64,000 nt of DNA from an uncultured Collinsella sp. (GTDB lineage Bacteria; Actinomycetota; Coriobacteriia; Coriobacteriales; Coriobacteriaceae). How positions within the stretch are numbered: the first letter of the stretch is position 1; every line of letters begins with the position of its first letter. This document shows, piece by piece, positions 20,775-29,365 of this stretch. The translations under genes were made by a program, and so were the position numbers. The notes beneath the pieces were generated by a model. The model was not told the origin of the DNA. It saw nothing but the letters and a program-made list of their open reading frames with translations, and did not search any database. The DNA is taken from positions 1 through 64,000 of the forward strand of contig CABRHS010000003.1 of assembly GCA_902470815.1 (NCBI GenBank). Direction: 5' to 3'.

Positions 20775-21644
20775 ATGACCACCTCTCCGCTTGCGAATCC
20801 GACCGCCACGCGCGAGATGCTCGAGGCGTTCGGCCTGGCCACCAAGCACCGGCTGGGCCAGAACTTCCTCATCGACAACCACGTGATCGAGCGCATCATG
20901 GCGCTCGCCGAGCTCACCGGCGCCGAGCGCGTGCTCGAGGTGGGCCCGGGCATAGGCACGCTCACGTTGGCGCTCGTGCAGGAAGCGGCGCGCGTGGCGT
21001 CCATCGAGATGGATGCCGAGCTCGAGCAGGTGCTCTCGGCGCACGCCGTGGACCACGACAATTTCCGCTTTATCATGGGCGACGCGCTCACTGTGCCGCC
21101 CACCGCGATCGCCGAGGCGCTCGGCGGCGACCCCGAGGTCCTTGTGGCGAACCTGCCCTACAACGTTGCCGCCACGATCATCCTGCAGTTCTTCCAGACC
21201 ATGCCGACCCTGCGCCGTGCCGTGGTCATGGTGCAGAAGGAGGTCGCCGACCGTATCGCCGCGGTCGCCGGCACCAAGGCCTACGGCGCCTATACGGTCA
21301 AACTTTCGCTGTACGGCGAGGTGACCGGTCGCTTTGAGGTCCCGCCGCGCTGCTTCATGCCCGCGCCGCACGTCGACTCCGCCGTGGTGCGCATCGACCG
21401 CGTGGATGCCGGCGCGCGCGCTCAGGTCGACCCGCAGGCGGTCGCCCGCGTGGTGGATGCCGCCTTTGCCCAGCGCCGCAAGACCATCCGCAACTCGATG
21501 AGCTCGAACGGCTTTGACAAGGCCGCCCTCGATGAGGCGTACGAGCGGTGCGGCATCGCTCCCACCGCGCGCGCCGAGTCGCTCACCACCGATCAGTTCG
21601 TGGAGCTCGCGTCTGCCCTCGGCACCGGCAACTCGGGGATGTGA
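20775..21644 (+). CDS. rsmA: 16S rRNA adenine dimethyltransferase A
   Basis: Dimethylates A1518 and A1519 in the 3' end of 16S rRNA. The 289-aa Rossmann methyltransferase has LGQNFLIDNHV (about 25-35), the SAM site VLEVGPGIGTLT (about 55-66) and the catalytic NLPYNVA motif. It begins 2 nt after metG, and its stop overlaps tatD by GTGA. Alternative name ksgA. Confidence 0.96.
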   Translation: MTTSPLANPTATREMLEAFGLATKHRLGQNFLIDNHVIERIMALAELTGAERVLEVGPGIGTLTLALVQEAARVASIEMDAELEQVLSAHAVDHDNFRFIMGDALTVPPTAIAEALGGDPEVLVANLPYNVAATIILQFFQTMPTLRRAVVMVQKEVADRIAAVAGTKAYGAYTVKLSLYGEVTGRFEVPPRCFMPAPHVDSAVVRIDRVDAGARAQVDPQAVARVVDAAFAQRRKTIRNSMSSNGFDKAALDEAYERCGIAPTARAESLTTDQFVELASALGTGNSGM

Positions 21645-22615
21645 CCGCCGTGGGGCTGACGTTTTCCAAGAAGAACAAGGTGTTCGAGCTGCCGCGCCCG
21701 CTCGCGCCGCTATACGACACCCATGCCCACCTGCGCTCTTTTTGGGGCGATGACAAGCGGATCCCCGCGGTGCTGGCCCGTGCGGCTGCCGCGGGGGTCG
21801 CCTCGATCGTGACCATCTACGATCCGGTGGCCGATTTGAGCGACGAGACCCCGGACGCCGCGGCGTACTCCGCCTGGCTCGCAGGCGAGCTCGATCGAGC
21901 CCGCGCCGAGCTCGCGGCGAACCCCGGGCTCACTACCGGCCCTAGGCTCATCTCCGCGCCCTCCCTCACCTACCTGGTGGGTGTGCACCCGTATGGCGCC
22001 CCCGACTACAGCGACGCCATCCATGCCCAGGTGGAGGCGGCGCTCGCCGACCCGCTGTGCGTGGGCGTGGGCGAGATCGGCCTCGATTACCACTTCGACG
22101 CCGTCGACGACATCGAGGCGGCCCCGCATGACCTTCAGATGGAGGTCATGTCCCGTCAGCTCGAGCTCGCCGTCGAGCGTGACGTGCCCGTCGAGCTGCA
22201 CATTCGCAATGACAACGGGGATGAATCGCGCGAGGCCCACGCCGATGCGCTGCGCGTGCTCGAGCGGGTGGGCGCGCCCCGCGCCGGGTGCGTGCTCCAC
22301 TGCTTCGGCGAGGATGCGGACACGATGATGCGCTTTGTGGAGTTCGGATGCCATATCGCCTTTGGCGGCGCGGCGACCTTCAAGCGCAACGACGCCGTGC
22401 GCGAGGCCTTCGCCACCTGCCCGCTCGATCGGCTGCTGCTCGAGACGGATTGCCCCTACATGGCGCCCGAGCCCATCCGCGGCCTCGAGTGCGAACCGGC
22501 GATGATCGCCCAGACGGCCGACATGCTCGCGTACGACCGCGCCGACCGCACCGGTGAGCTGCCCGTCGACATCGCGCGCGCCCTGCACGCGAACGCGCGG
22601 GCGCTCTTTGGGTAG
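21641..22615 (+). CDS. TatD family metal-dependent hydrolase
   Basis: A 324-aa amidohydrolase-fold protein of the TatD/YcfH family, likely a DNase or a quality-control hydrolase. Metal ligands are visible in DTHAHL (about 27-32), the acidic GEIGLDYHF segment, ELHIRN, VLHCFGED and LLETDCPY. The start is the GTG at 21641, overlapping the rsmA stop; a GTG 9 nt later is also possible. It has about 60 residues more than many TatD proteins, mainly a longer first half. Confidence 0.9.
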   Translation: MTAVGLTFSKKNKVFELPRPLAPLYDTHAHLRSFWGDDKRIPAVLARAAAAGVASIVTIYDPVADLSDETPDAAAYSAWLAGELDRARAELAANPGLTTGPRLISAPSLTYLVGVHPYGAPDYSDAIHAQVEAALADPLCVGVGEIGLDYHFDAVDDIEAAPHDLQMEVMSRQLELAVERDVPVELHIRNDNGDESREAHADALRVLERVGAPRAGCVLHCFGEDADTMMRFVEFGCHIAFGGAATFKRNDAVREAFATCPLDRLLLETDCPYMAPEPIRGLECEPAMIAQTADMLAYDRADRTGELPVDIARALHANARALFG

Positions 22616-22656
22616 AAGGTCAATCGATATCAGATCTTGATGCAAGGAGTTTCTCT

Positions 22657-23028
22657 GTGAGCAAGAAGCGGGAACTGACGGAAGAGGAGCGCGCCGCGCG
22701 CGAGGCGGATGACGCCCGCGCCATGGAGGCCGCTCGCGAGTTGCGCGCGCGCCGCGAGGCCGCGCAGGGCCCCGCACCCATCGACAACAAGCTCCATCGC
22801 GAGCTGCCGCTCGCCCATGTGGCGTATGCGCTGCTCGGCGTTACGGTGGTTGCATACCTGGCGTCGCGGCTGGGGGCGAGGTTGGGCAACTCCGGCCTCG
22901 AGACGATGGCGAGCGTCGCCACCACGCTGCTGTTCCTCGCCACGTTCGTGACGTGGTTCATCTCGCGCCATCAGGCCAAGAAGCTCACGCGGGCACGCGA
23001 TGGCATCGACGAGGGGAGCGCACGGTGA
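22657..23028 (+). CDS. small membrane protein of unknown function
   Basis: A 123-aa protein with a charged helical N-terminus (about 1-48, rich in Glu/Arg), then two hydrophobic segments (about 52-68 and 82-100) and a basic tail. No family recognised. The start is a GTG at 22657 with GGAG upstream. Its stop overlaps the next gene by GTGA, so the two are probably a translationally coupled pair. Confidence 0.65.
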   Translation: MSKKRELTEEERAAREADDARAMEAARELRARREAAQGPAPIDNKLHRELPLAHVAYALLGVTVVAYLASRLGARLGNSGLETMASVATTLLFLATFVTWFISRHQAKKLTRARDGIDEGSAR

Positions 23029-23441
23029 ACTGCTCGGTTAGGCGCGTCCTGGTCGAAGTGGGCGTGATGTCGCTGTCGTGCGCCCTGGCGAACGTGCTCG
23101 TGGACGTCATCATGATGACCGCTCCCGCGGAAAGCGCCGGCTGGCTCGCCGCGGTCCTCTCGGTGGTCTCGGTCGCCCTGCCCATCCTGCTGGTGGTGGC
23201 GGAGGTCCGCGCATGGCTGGCGATCACGCGCGCCGGTAAAGATGTCTTCGGGTTCAGCGGCAAGGTGGTCCTGGGTGCCGCGCTGTGGTTCGGCGGCTCC
23301 CTCCCCGCGGGCATCGTGGCATTCGTGCGAGCGCTGCTGTTGGGCTCGGTGGCATCCGTCGCCCCCATGTTCCTGGTGCAGGCGGGAATCGCGCTGGTGT
23401 GCATCGCGTCGAGCGCGCCGCGCGTGGCAAAGGTGCTCTAG
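23025..23441 (+). CDS. membrane protein of unknown function
   Basis: A 138-aa protein with about four hydrophobic segments (roughly 10-28, 38-58, 78-96, 104-124). No family recognised. The GTG start overlaps the preceding gene's stop. Together with its partner it forms an unknown two-gene membrane unit after tatD. Confidence 0.62.
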   Translation: MNCSVRRVLVEVGVMSLSCALANVLVDVIMMTAPAESAGWLAAVLSVVSVALPILLVVAEVRAWLAITRAGKDVFGFSGKVVLGAALWFGGSLPAGIVAFVRALLLGSVASVAPMFLVQAGIALVCIASSAPRVAKVL

Positions 23442-23472
23442 CCGCGGGCGCGCCCGATGCGGACCGTCGGGG

Positions 23473-24417
23473 TTATTCCTCGCGGTCGAACTCCTCGTCG
23501 GCCTCCAGCGGTCGGCCGGAATAGTTGAGGTGCCCGGTCACCGCGGCCATATCCCCCGTCTCGATAAACCGCGCGGCCGTTTGCCGGTAGTCGTCCAGCG
23601 CGCGTTCGAACAGAGCGGGGAAGCTCTCCGAGCTTTTCTCCTGGGTGAAGGGATCGACCCACTCGCCGCAGGCGAGGTTGCCGGCCCCCGCCGGGGGCTC
23701 GGTCGTAACGCGATGGGCGAGGGCCTGCAGGAGCGAGTAGTCGTTCACGAGCCCCTCGAGGCGCGCGAGGGCGTCCGAGCGCACGGATCCCACCGGCTCG
23801 ATCATGCGATAGGCGAGCTGCATGTCGGCCACGGCGCCGCCGTACTCGTTGGCGCCCACGGACATGCCGTACACGCTGTTCGCCACAAAGCTCATGAGGG
23901 CGCCCGCCACCTTGTCGATGCGCGCGTTGGTGACGAGCTCGCCGGCGGGCGGATAATCCGCCACGGTGGCCCCGTCGCGCTTGAGCTGGAGCATCAGGAT
24001 GTCCAGGTCGCTCTCTATGACGGCGTGGACCTGGCTGCCGGCACCGGTGAGGTCGTCGTCGGTCTCCTGGATGGCCCACTGCTGAGCGTAGACGAAGGGG
24101 TGCGCATTGCGGTCGAGCACATAGTGGGAGAGCAGGCCGAGCGTCCAGGCGCGTCCCACTCCGGCGTCTGCCGGCTGCAGGTGCGTGACGCCGTCTCGCA
24201 GCGCCGCGAGCTGCCGAGACATGCGGCTGCGGTGCATGACGCGCGCGAGCTCCATGCATGTTCCCATATGGGGCGTGCGAAACCGGAAGAAAAACGGGTC
24301 GGGTCCCTGGTTGGCGAGTAGGAAGGCTGCGCGCTCGTCCTCGGAGGCTATGATGCCCTCGGGAAGGCGCTCGATGCTCTCCTCGCCGAAGAGACGATGG
24401 GTGATCAATGCGGGCAT
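23473..24417 (-). CDS. zinc-dependent phospholipase C family protein
   Basis: A 314-aa protein of the zinc-dependent phospholipase C / S1-P1 nuclease-like family. It has an early His (ITHRLFG), the HYVLDRNAHPFVY segment (about 99-111) with spaced His and Asp that fit metal binding, and the later VHAVIESDLD motif. It has no signal peptide, so a cytoplasmic role is likely, unlike secreted bacterial toxins of the fold. The gene is divergent from the ABC operon. A purine-rich RBS (AAGGAGG on the minus strand) precedes the ATG. Confidence 0.8.
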   Translation of the reverse strand: MPALITHRLFGEESIERLPEGIIASEDERAAFLLANQGPDPFFFRFRTPHMGTCMELARVMHRSRMSRQLAALRDGVTHLQPADAGVGRAWTLGLLSHYVLDRNAHPFVYAQQWAIQETDDDLTGAGSQVHAVIESDLDILMLQLKRDGATVADYPPAGELVTNARIDKVAGALMSFVANSVYGMSVGANEYGGAVADMQLAYRMIEPVGSVRSDALARLEGLVNDYSLLQALAHRVTTEPPAGAGNLACGEWVDPFTQEKSSESFPALFERALDDYRQTAARFIETGDMAAVTGHLNYSGRPLEADEEFDREE

Positions 24418-24590
24418 GGTGCCTCCTTAATAAACATGACGTCTGTCGCTCATTATTCCCAGTTGTGCTTTGTTCTCACATACCAAAATGCGCGCATGTC
24501 GCATGACCGCGCGGCGCCGCCGGGGCGGGCTCGAGACCGTGCGGGCGGATGCCCGGAAACGGTATTGAAATGGTTTTGAAATCGACATCA

Positions 24591-24620
24591 TTGAACGTAG
24601 CTGGGGCGATGGGGTATAAA
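24591..24620 (+). promoter_or_regulatory. promoter of the first amino-acid ABC operon
   Basis: TTGAAC at 24591-24596 and TATAAA at 24615-24620 are separated by 18 bp. The predicted leader to the ATG at 24656 is about 29 nt. Confidence 0.55.
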
Positions 24621-24655
24621 AAGCATTTGTTTGCAAGAGAATAAGGGGGGAATGC

Positions 24656-25387
<732 letters not shown>

Positions 25388-25402
25388 GGCGGGGGTTTGC
25401 AT

Positions 25403-26353
25403 ATGACGAAGAGCCTGAACGGCGCCCGGCGCATCGCCGGACCGCGGCGCGCCCGCGTGGACGCGCCATCCCCCCTCGACCTGGATGCGGGCTGCCTGAG
25501 CCGCCGCGCGCTGTTGTGTGGCATCGCCGCCACGGCGTCCCTGGTCGGTGCGAGCGCCTTGGCCGGTTGCGGAGCACCCGGCGGGGCGGCGGGTGCGGCA
25601 TCCGACGGCGATGGCGCCTCCAAGCTCGCGGCGATCAAGGCGCGCGGCGTGCTGAACGCCGGCGTCAAGAAGGACGTTCCCGGCTACGGCTATTACGATC
25701 CCGCCGCCCGCCGCTACGCGGGCATGGAGATCGATCTGTGCCACCAGGTCGCGGCGTCCATCTTCGGCGTGAGTTACGAGGAGGCGCGTGAGCGCGAGCT
25801 CGTGGCGTTTACCGACGTCACGCCCAAGACGCGCGGTCCGCTCATCGACAACGACCAGCTCGACGTGGTGTGCGCCACCTACACCATCACCCCGGAGCGC
25901 TTGGAGAGCTGGGACTTCTCCACGCCGTATCGCACCGACTACGTGGGGCTCATGGTCAAGAAGCGCAGCGGCTTCACGCGCATCGCCGACCTGGACGGGC
26001 GCATCATCGGCGTGAGCCAGGGCGCCACCACACAGGGCCTCATCGAGCAGATGCTCGCCGACGAGGGCATCGACGCCGCGCCGGAGTTCCTGGCGTTCTC
26101 GGGTTACCCGATCATCAAAAGCTCGCTCGACGCGGGCAACATCGACTGCTTCGCCATGGACCGCTCCACGCTCGCCGGATATATGAACGAGACGGTCGAG
26201 CTGCTCCAGCCCGAGGTCAAGTTCGGTGAGCAGAATTACGGCATCGCCACCAAGAAGGGCAGCGACCTGTCGGTCGCGGTCGACCAGTGCGTGCGCGATT
26301 GCGCGGCGAGCGGTTGGCTCGACGCCGAGATCGAGAAGTGGGGGCTGGTGTAA
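25403..26353 (+). CDS. amino-acid ABC transporter substrate-binding lipoprotein
   Basis: A 316-aa binding protein of the glutamine/glutamate type (SBP family 3). The N-terminus ends in a lipobox LAGC (Cys near 56) preceded by an RR pair (SRRALLCG), so it is a lipoprotein and possibly Tat-exported. The domain includes the pattern AIKARGVLNAGVKKDVPGYG and DLDGRIIGVSQGATTQG. Start at the ATG 25403, with GGGGG upstream. It hands its substrate to the two following permeases. Confidence 0.93.
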   Translation: MTKSLNGARRIAGPRRARVDAPSPLDLDAGCLSRRALLCGIAATASLVGASALAGCGAPGGAAGAASDGDGASKLAAIKARGVLNAGVKKDVPGYGYYDPAARRYAGMEIDLCHQVAASIFGVSYEEARERELVAFTDVTPKTRGPLIDNDQLDVVCATYTITPERLESWDFSTPYRTDYVGLMVKKRSGFTRIADLDGRIIGVSQGATTQGLIEQMLADEGIDAAPEFLAFSGYPIIKSSLDAGNIDCFAMDRSTLAGYMNETVELLQPEVKFGEQNYGIATKKGSDLSVAVDQCVRDCAASGWLDAEIEKWGLV

Positions 26354-27112
26354 ATGCTCGAAGGACTTCTGGACCCCCGGCGCTGGGCGCTGACGTTTGC
26401 CAACATGGGGCCGTTTTGGGAGGGCTTCGGCGTGACCCTCAAGGTCGTGGCCGCGGGCCTCACCCTCGCCCTGCTGCTGGGCACGCTGCTCGGCGTGCTC
26501 TCCACCACGCGCTCGCGTATCCTCCGCGGGATCTCGCGCGTGTACGTCGAGTTCTACCAGAACACCCCGTTGCCCGTGCAAGTGCTGTTCATGTACATGG
26601 CCGGCCCGCAGTTCCTGCAGGCCCTGACGGGCGCCGCGCAGCCCGTCCGCATCGCGCCGTTCGCGCTGGGCGCCCTCGGCGTGGGCCTGTACCATGCGGC
26701 GTACGTGGCCGAGGTCATCCGCACCGGAATCGAGGCCGTGCCGCGCGGTCAGATGGAGGCGGCGCAGAGCCAGGGCTTCTCGCGCATCCAGACGTATGCC
26801 TACATCGTGCTGCCCCAGACGTTCAAGATCATCCTGCCTCCCTTGTGCAACCAGGCCCTCAACCTGGTCAAGAACACCTCGGTGCTCGCGCTCGTGGCCG
26901 GTGGCGACCTCATGTACCGCTCCGACAACTTCGTGAGCCTCTACGGGTACCTGCAGGGCTACATCGTCTGCTGCCTCATGTACTTCATCATCTGCTTCCC
27001 GCTGGCCATGCTCGGCCAATGGCTCGAGCGCCGCAGCAAGGAGCGCCCACGCGCCAAGGTCATTCCCGGCGTGACGGACGTCCCCGCCCCGGCAGCTGGA
27101 AAGGAGGCGTAA
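26354..27112 (+). CDS. amino-acid ABC transporter permease
   Basis: A 252-aa inner-membrane permease of the His/Glu/Gln type with several hydrophobic segments and the EAA loop EAAQSQGFSRIQTYAYIVLP (about 134-153), which contacts the ATPase. The ATG directly follows the stop of the binding-protein gene. Confidence 0.95.
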   Translation: MLEGLLDPRRWALTFANMGPFWEGFGVTLKVVAAGLTLALLLGTLLGVLSTTRSRILRGISRVYVEFYQNTPLPVQVLFMYMAGPQFLQALTGAAQPVRIAPFALGALGVGLYHAAYVAEVIRTGIEAVPRGQMEAAQSQGFSRIQTYAYIVLPQTFKIILPPLCNQALNLVKNTSVLALVAGGDLMYRSDNFVSLYGYLQGYIVCCLMYFIICFPLAMLGQWLERRSKERPRAKVIPGVTDVPAPAAGKEA

Positions 27113-27115
27113 GCG

Positions 27116-27754
27116 ATGGAGATCTTCAACGCCGCGAACCTCGCCTACGTGTTGGGCGGCTTTGCCAAGACCATTGAGATATCGGCGCTGTCCATCATCT
27201 GCTCGGTCATCCTGGGCACGGTCTTCGCGCTCGTCAAAAGCTACGGCCCGCGCCCGCTGCGCTGGTTGGTGAGCGCTTATATCGAGCTGTTCCGATGCAC
27301 GCCCAACCTGCTGTGGATCCTCTTCATCTACTTCACGGTTCAGGGCATCGACGTGCTCATCTCGACGCTCGCGTTCACCCTGTTCACGAGTGCCGTCATG
27401 GCGGAGATCGTGCGCGCGGGCCTGAACGCCGTGCCGGCGGGCCAGTTCGAGGCGGCGCGCAGCCAGGGTTTTGGATTCTTTGCCACCATGCGCTACATCA
27501 TTTTGCCGCAGACCTTCCGCACCATCACGCCGGCGCTCTTCGGCCAGTGCACCACGGTCATCAAGGACAGCTCTTATCTCTCGGGCATCAACGTGGCCGA
27601 GTTCATGTACACCACAAACGTCGTCATGGCGCATGCGGTGTCGCTCGGTCAAGTGCTCATGCTGTATGGGTTCGTGTTCGCACTGTACTTCGCGCTGAAC
27701 TTTGGGATCTCGCTGCTGGTGCGCCGCTACCAGCGCAGGGCCATCGCTGCGTAA
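27116..27754 (+). CDS. amino-acid ABC transporter permease (second)
   Basis: A 212-aa permease partner with the EAA motif EAARSQGFGFFATMRYIILP (about 117-136) and about five membrane segments. It is 3 nt after the first permease. The pair would form the heteromeric channel of the uptake system. Confidence 0.95.
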   Translation: MEIFNAANLAYVLGGFAKTIEISALSIICSVILGTVFALVKSYGPRPLRWLVSAYIELFRCTPNLLWILFIYFTVQGIDVLISTLAFTLFTSAVMAEIVRAGLNAVPAGQFEAARSQGFGFFATMRYIILPQTFRTITPALFGQCTTVIKDSSYLSGINVAEFMYTTNVVMAHAVSLGQVLMLYGFVFALYFALNFGISLLVRRYQRRAIAA

Positions 27755-27784
27755 ATCGACCGACTTCGTTATGGGGAGGCACAT

Positions 27785-28465
27785 ATGGGGTTCCTGAAAG
27801 ACCTGCATGAGCGTCGCATCGCCGCCGAGCAGGAGGCGCGCGCCGGCCAACCGGTCGTGATCACCATCGCGCGCGATTACGGCGCCGAGGGCCACGAGAT
27901 CGGCAAGATGCTCTCCGTTGAGCTGGGCATTCCGCTGTACGACAACGAGCTGCTCGTCCGCTCCGCCACGCGTTCCGGCGAGGCGCTCGACAAGGTCGCC
28001 GAGTACGATGAGCGCATGGCCGCGGAGTTCATGGCGTTCCTGCCCGACCGCGCCGATGCGCGCACCGTCTCCGACAAGCTGTTCAAGTCCATGGCGCAGG
28101 TCATCGTGGACCTTGCCGCCACGAGGAGCTGCATCATCGAGGGCCGCCTGTCCGACTATCTTCTTCGCCACAATCCCAACCACATCGCCGTGTTGGTCAC
28201 CGCGCCTTTCGACGAGCGCGTGGAGATCGTTCGCGCCAAGCGCGGGCTGGACAGGCGGGCCGGCGCGAAGTTGGTCCGCGAGATGCAGCGTGGTCGCGAG
28301 GCGTTCTACAAGCGCTATTCCGCGGGCACGTGGAAGATGACCGACGGAAAGGACCTGGTGGTCAACCGTGCGAAGCTGGGGCGCGAGGGCTGCGTGGACG
28401 TGATCGCCGCCGCCTACCGCGCCAAGTTGCGCGAGATCGACCGGGTGAAGCCGCTCGGAGAATAG
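27785..28465 (+). CDS. cytidylate kinase-like family protein
   Basis: A 226-aa P-loop-type kinase-like protein of the cytidylate-kinase-like family (distinct from Cmk). It begins VVITIARDYGAEGHEIGKML (about 21-40), where the nucleotide-binding loop of the family is ARxYGSGG-like; here it reads ARDYGAEGHEIG. The LYDNELL and RSCIIEGRLSDYLL segments also fit. Function of the family is largely unknown. It is 30 nt after the permease with its own RBS (GGGGAGG), and may be cotranscribed with the transporter. Confidence 0.82.
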   Translation: MGFLKDLHERRIAAEQEARAGQPVVITIARDYGAEGHEIGKMLSVELGIPLYDNELLVRSATRSGEALDKVAEYDERMAAEFMAFLPDRADARTVSDKLFKSMAQVIVDLAATRSCIIEGRLSDYLLRHNPNHIAVLVTAPFDERVEIVRAKRGLDRRAGAKLVREMQRGREAFYKRYSAGTWKMTDGKDLVVNRAKLGREGCVDVIAAAYRAKLREIDRVKPLGE

Positions 28466-28493
28466 TTCTCGCCATTCGGCGACTCACATGATG

Positions 28494-28511
28494 CGGGCCC
28501 TGCGGGGCCCG
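28494..28511 (+). terminator. hairpin after the ABC operon
   Basis: CGGGCCC pairs with GGGCCCG around a 4-nt loop. There is no T run, so it is a weak or factor-dependent terminator at best. Confidence 0.4.
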
Positions 28512-28568
28512 TATCGCAAAACGGGGATTTGAATGGGCGGATTTTGGGGTTCGATGCAACTGCTAGAA

Positions 28569-28589
28569 CCTAAGTCAGTTGGACTTAGG
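28569..28589 (+). promoter_or_regulatory. HAIR-like operator upstream of hsp20
   Basis: CCTAAGT-N7-ACTTAGG is a perfect inverted repeat (extended to 10-bp arms AACCTAAGTC/GACTTAGGTT with a 5-nt centre). It has the same architecture and 5/7 half-site identity as the HAIR element CTTGAGT-N7-ACTCAAG bound by the heat-shock repressor HspR in actinobacteria. It lies about 155 bp before the hsp20 ATG. A weak promoter (TTGATG at 28591-28596 with an AT-rich region near 28615) may follow it. Confidence 0.6.
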
Positions 28590-28744
28590 TTTGATGACTA
28601 TGTGACGCTTAAAAAATATGACCCGAAGTGAATAGTTGGGCTCCGTCGGGGCATAACCAGAGTGTCAAACAAAGACACGCACCCCGTTGAGCGCGTGCAA
28701 GCGCGGACGTCCCGCCCGCGCACATCACGAAGGAGTGATTGAGT

Positions 28745-29173
28745 ATGGCCATGGTTCCGTATCGTCAGGGTTACAGCGTTCTTCCGGTCTCCAATTCCCT
28801 GTTCGACATCTTCGACGACATGATGGACATCCCGCGCACCGCTCTCGCCTCCAAGGCCTTCCCGGTCGACGTGGAGGACAAGGGCGACGCCTACGAGGTC
28901 AAGGCGTACCTCACCGGCGTCACCAAGGACGATCTGGACGTCGAGCTCAATGAGGGCCGTCTTTCCATCTCGGTCAGCGTTGAGGAGAAGGAGGAGGACA
29001 AGAACAAGAACTACCTCCAGCGCGAGTTCACCGCCTACAGCGCGACCCGCGGCGTGTACCTCAAGGACGCCGCGAGCGAGGGCCTGTCCGCGACGTTCGC
29101 CGACGGCGTGCTCACGGTCTGCGTGCCCAAGTTCGTCGAGAAGAAGAACGTCACCAAGATCGCGATCGACTAG
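28745..29173 (+). CDS. Hsp20 family small heat-shock protein
   Basis: A 142-aa alpha-crystallin-type chaperone that holds unfolding proteins without ATP. The central alpha-crystallin domain runs from about residue 37 to 135, with FPVDVEDKGDAYEVKAYL, the loop region KNKNYLQREF and the GVLTVCVPK strand. The short C-terminal end lacks a clear IxI motif (it ends KIAID). The ATG at 28745 lies 9 bp after AAGGAG. It appears to be monocistronic with a terminator at 29221-29252. Confidence 0.93.
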   Translation: MAMVPYRQGYSVLPVSNSLFDIFDDMMDIPRTALASKAFPVDVEDKGDAYEVKAYLTGVTKDDLDVELNEGRLSISVSVEEKEEDKNKNYLQREFTAYSATRGVYLKDAASEGLSATFADGVLTVCVPKFVEKKNVTKIAID

Positions 29174-29220
29174 CGGATCGCCTTCATCGATATCGCACCG
29201 GTGCGTGATGCGTGCCGGCC

Positions 29221-29252
29221 GGCCCGGGTCGTTGAAGCGGCCCGGGCCTTTT
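29221..29252 (+). terminator. rho-independent terminator of hsp20
   Basis: GGCCCGGG (29221-29228) pairs with CCCGGGCC (29241-29248) around a 12-nt loop, followed by TTTT. It lies about 50 bp after the hsp20 stop. Confidence 0.7.
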
Positions 29253-29365
29253 CATGGTGGGCCCGGGCCGAGTATGGCGTCATCCTGTGGCCCGAGCCTT
29301 GGCTGCATAAGGGCTCACGTGCCGGGTATCGTGACCCAAAGGACGCGGCTGCAAAGGATGGATCC

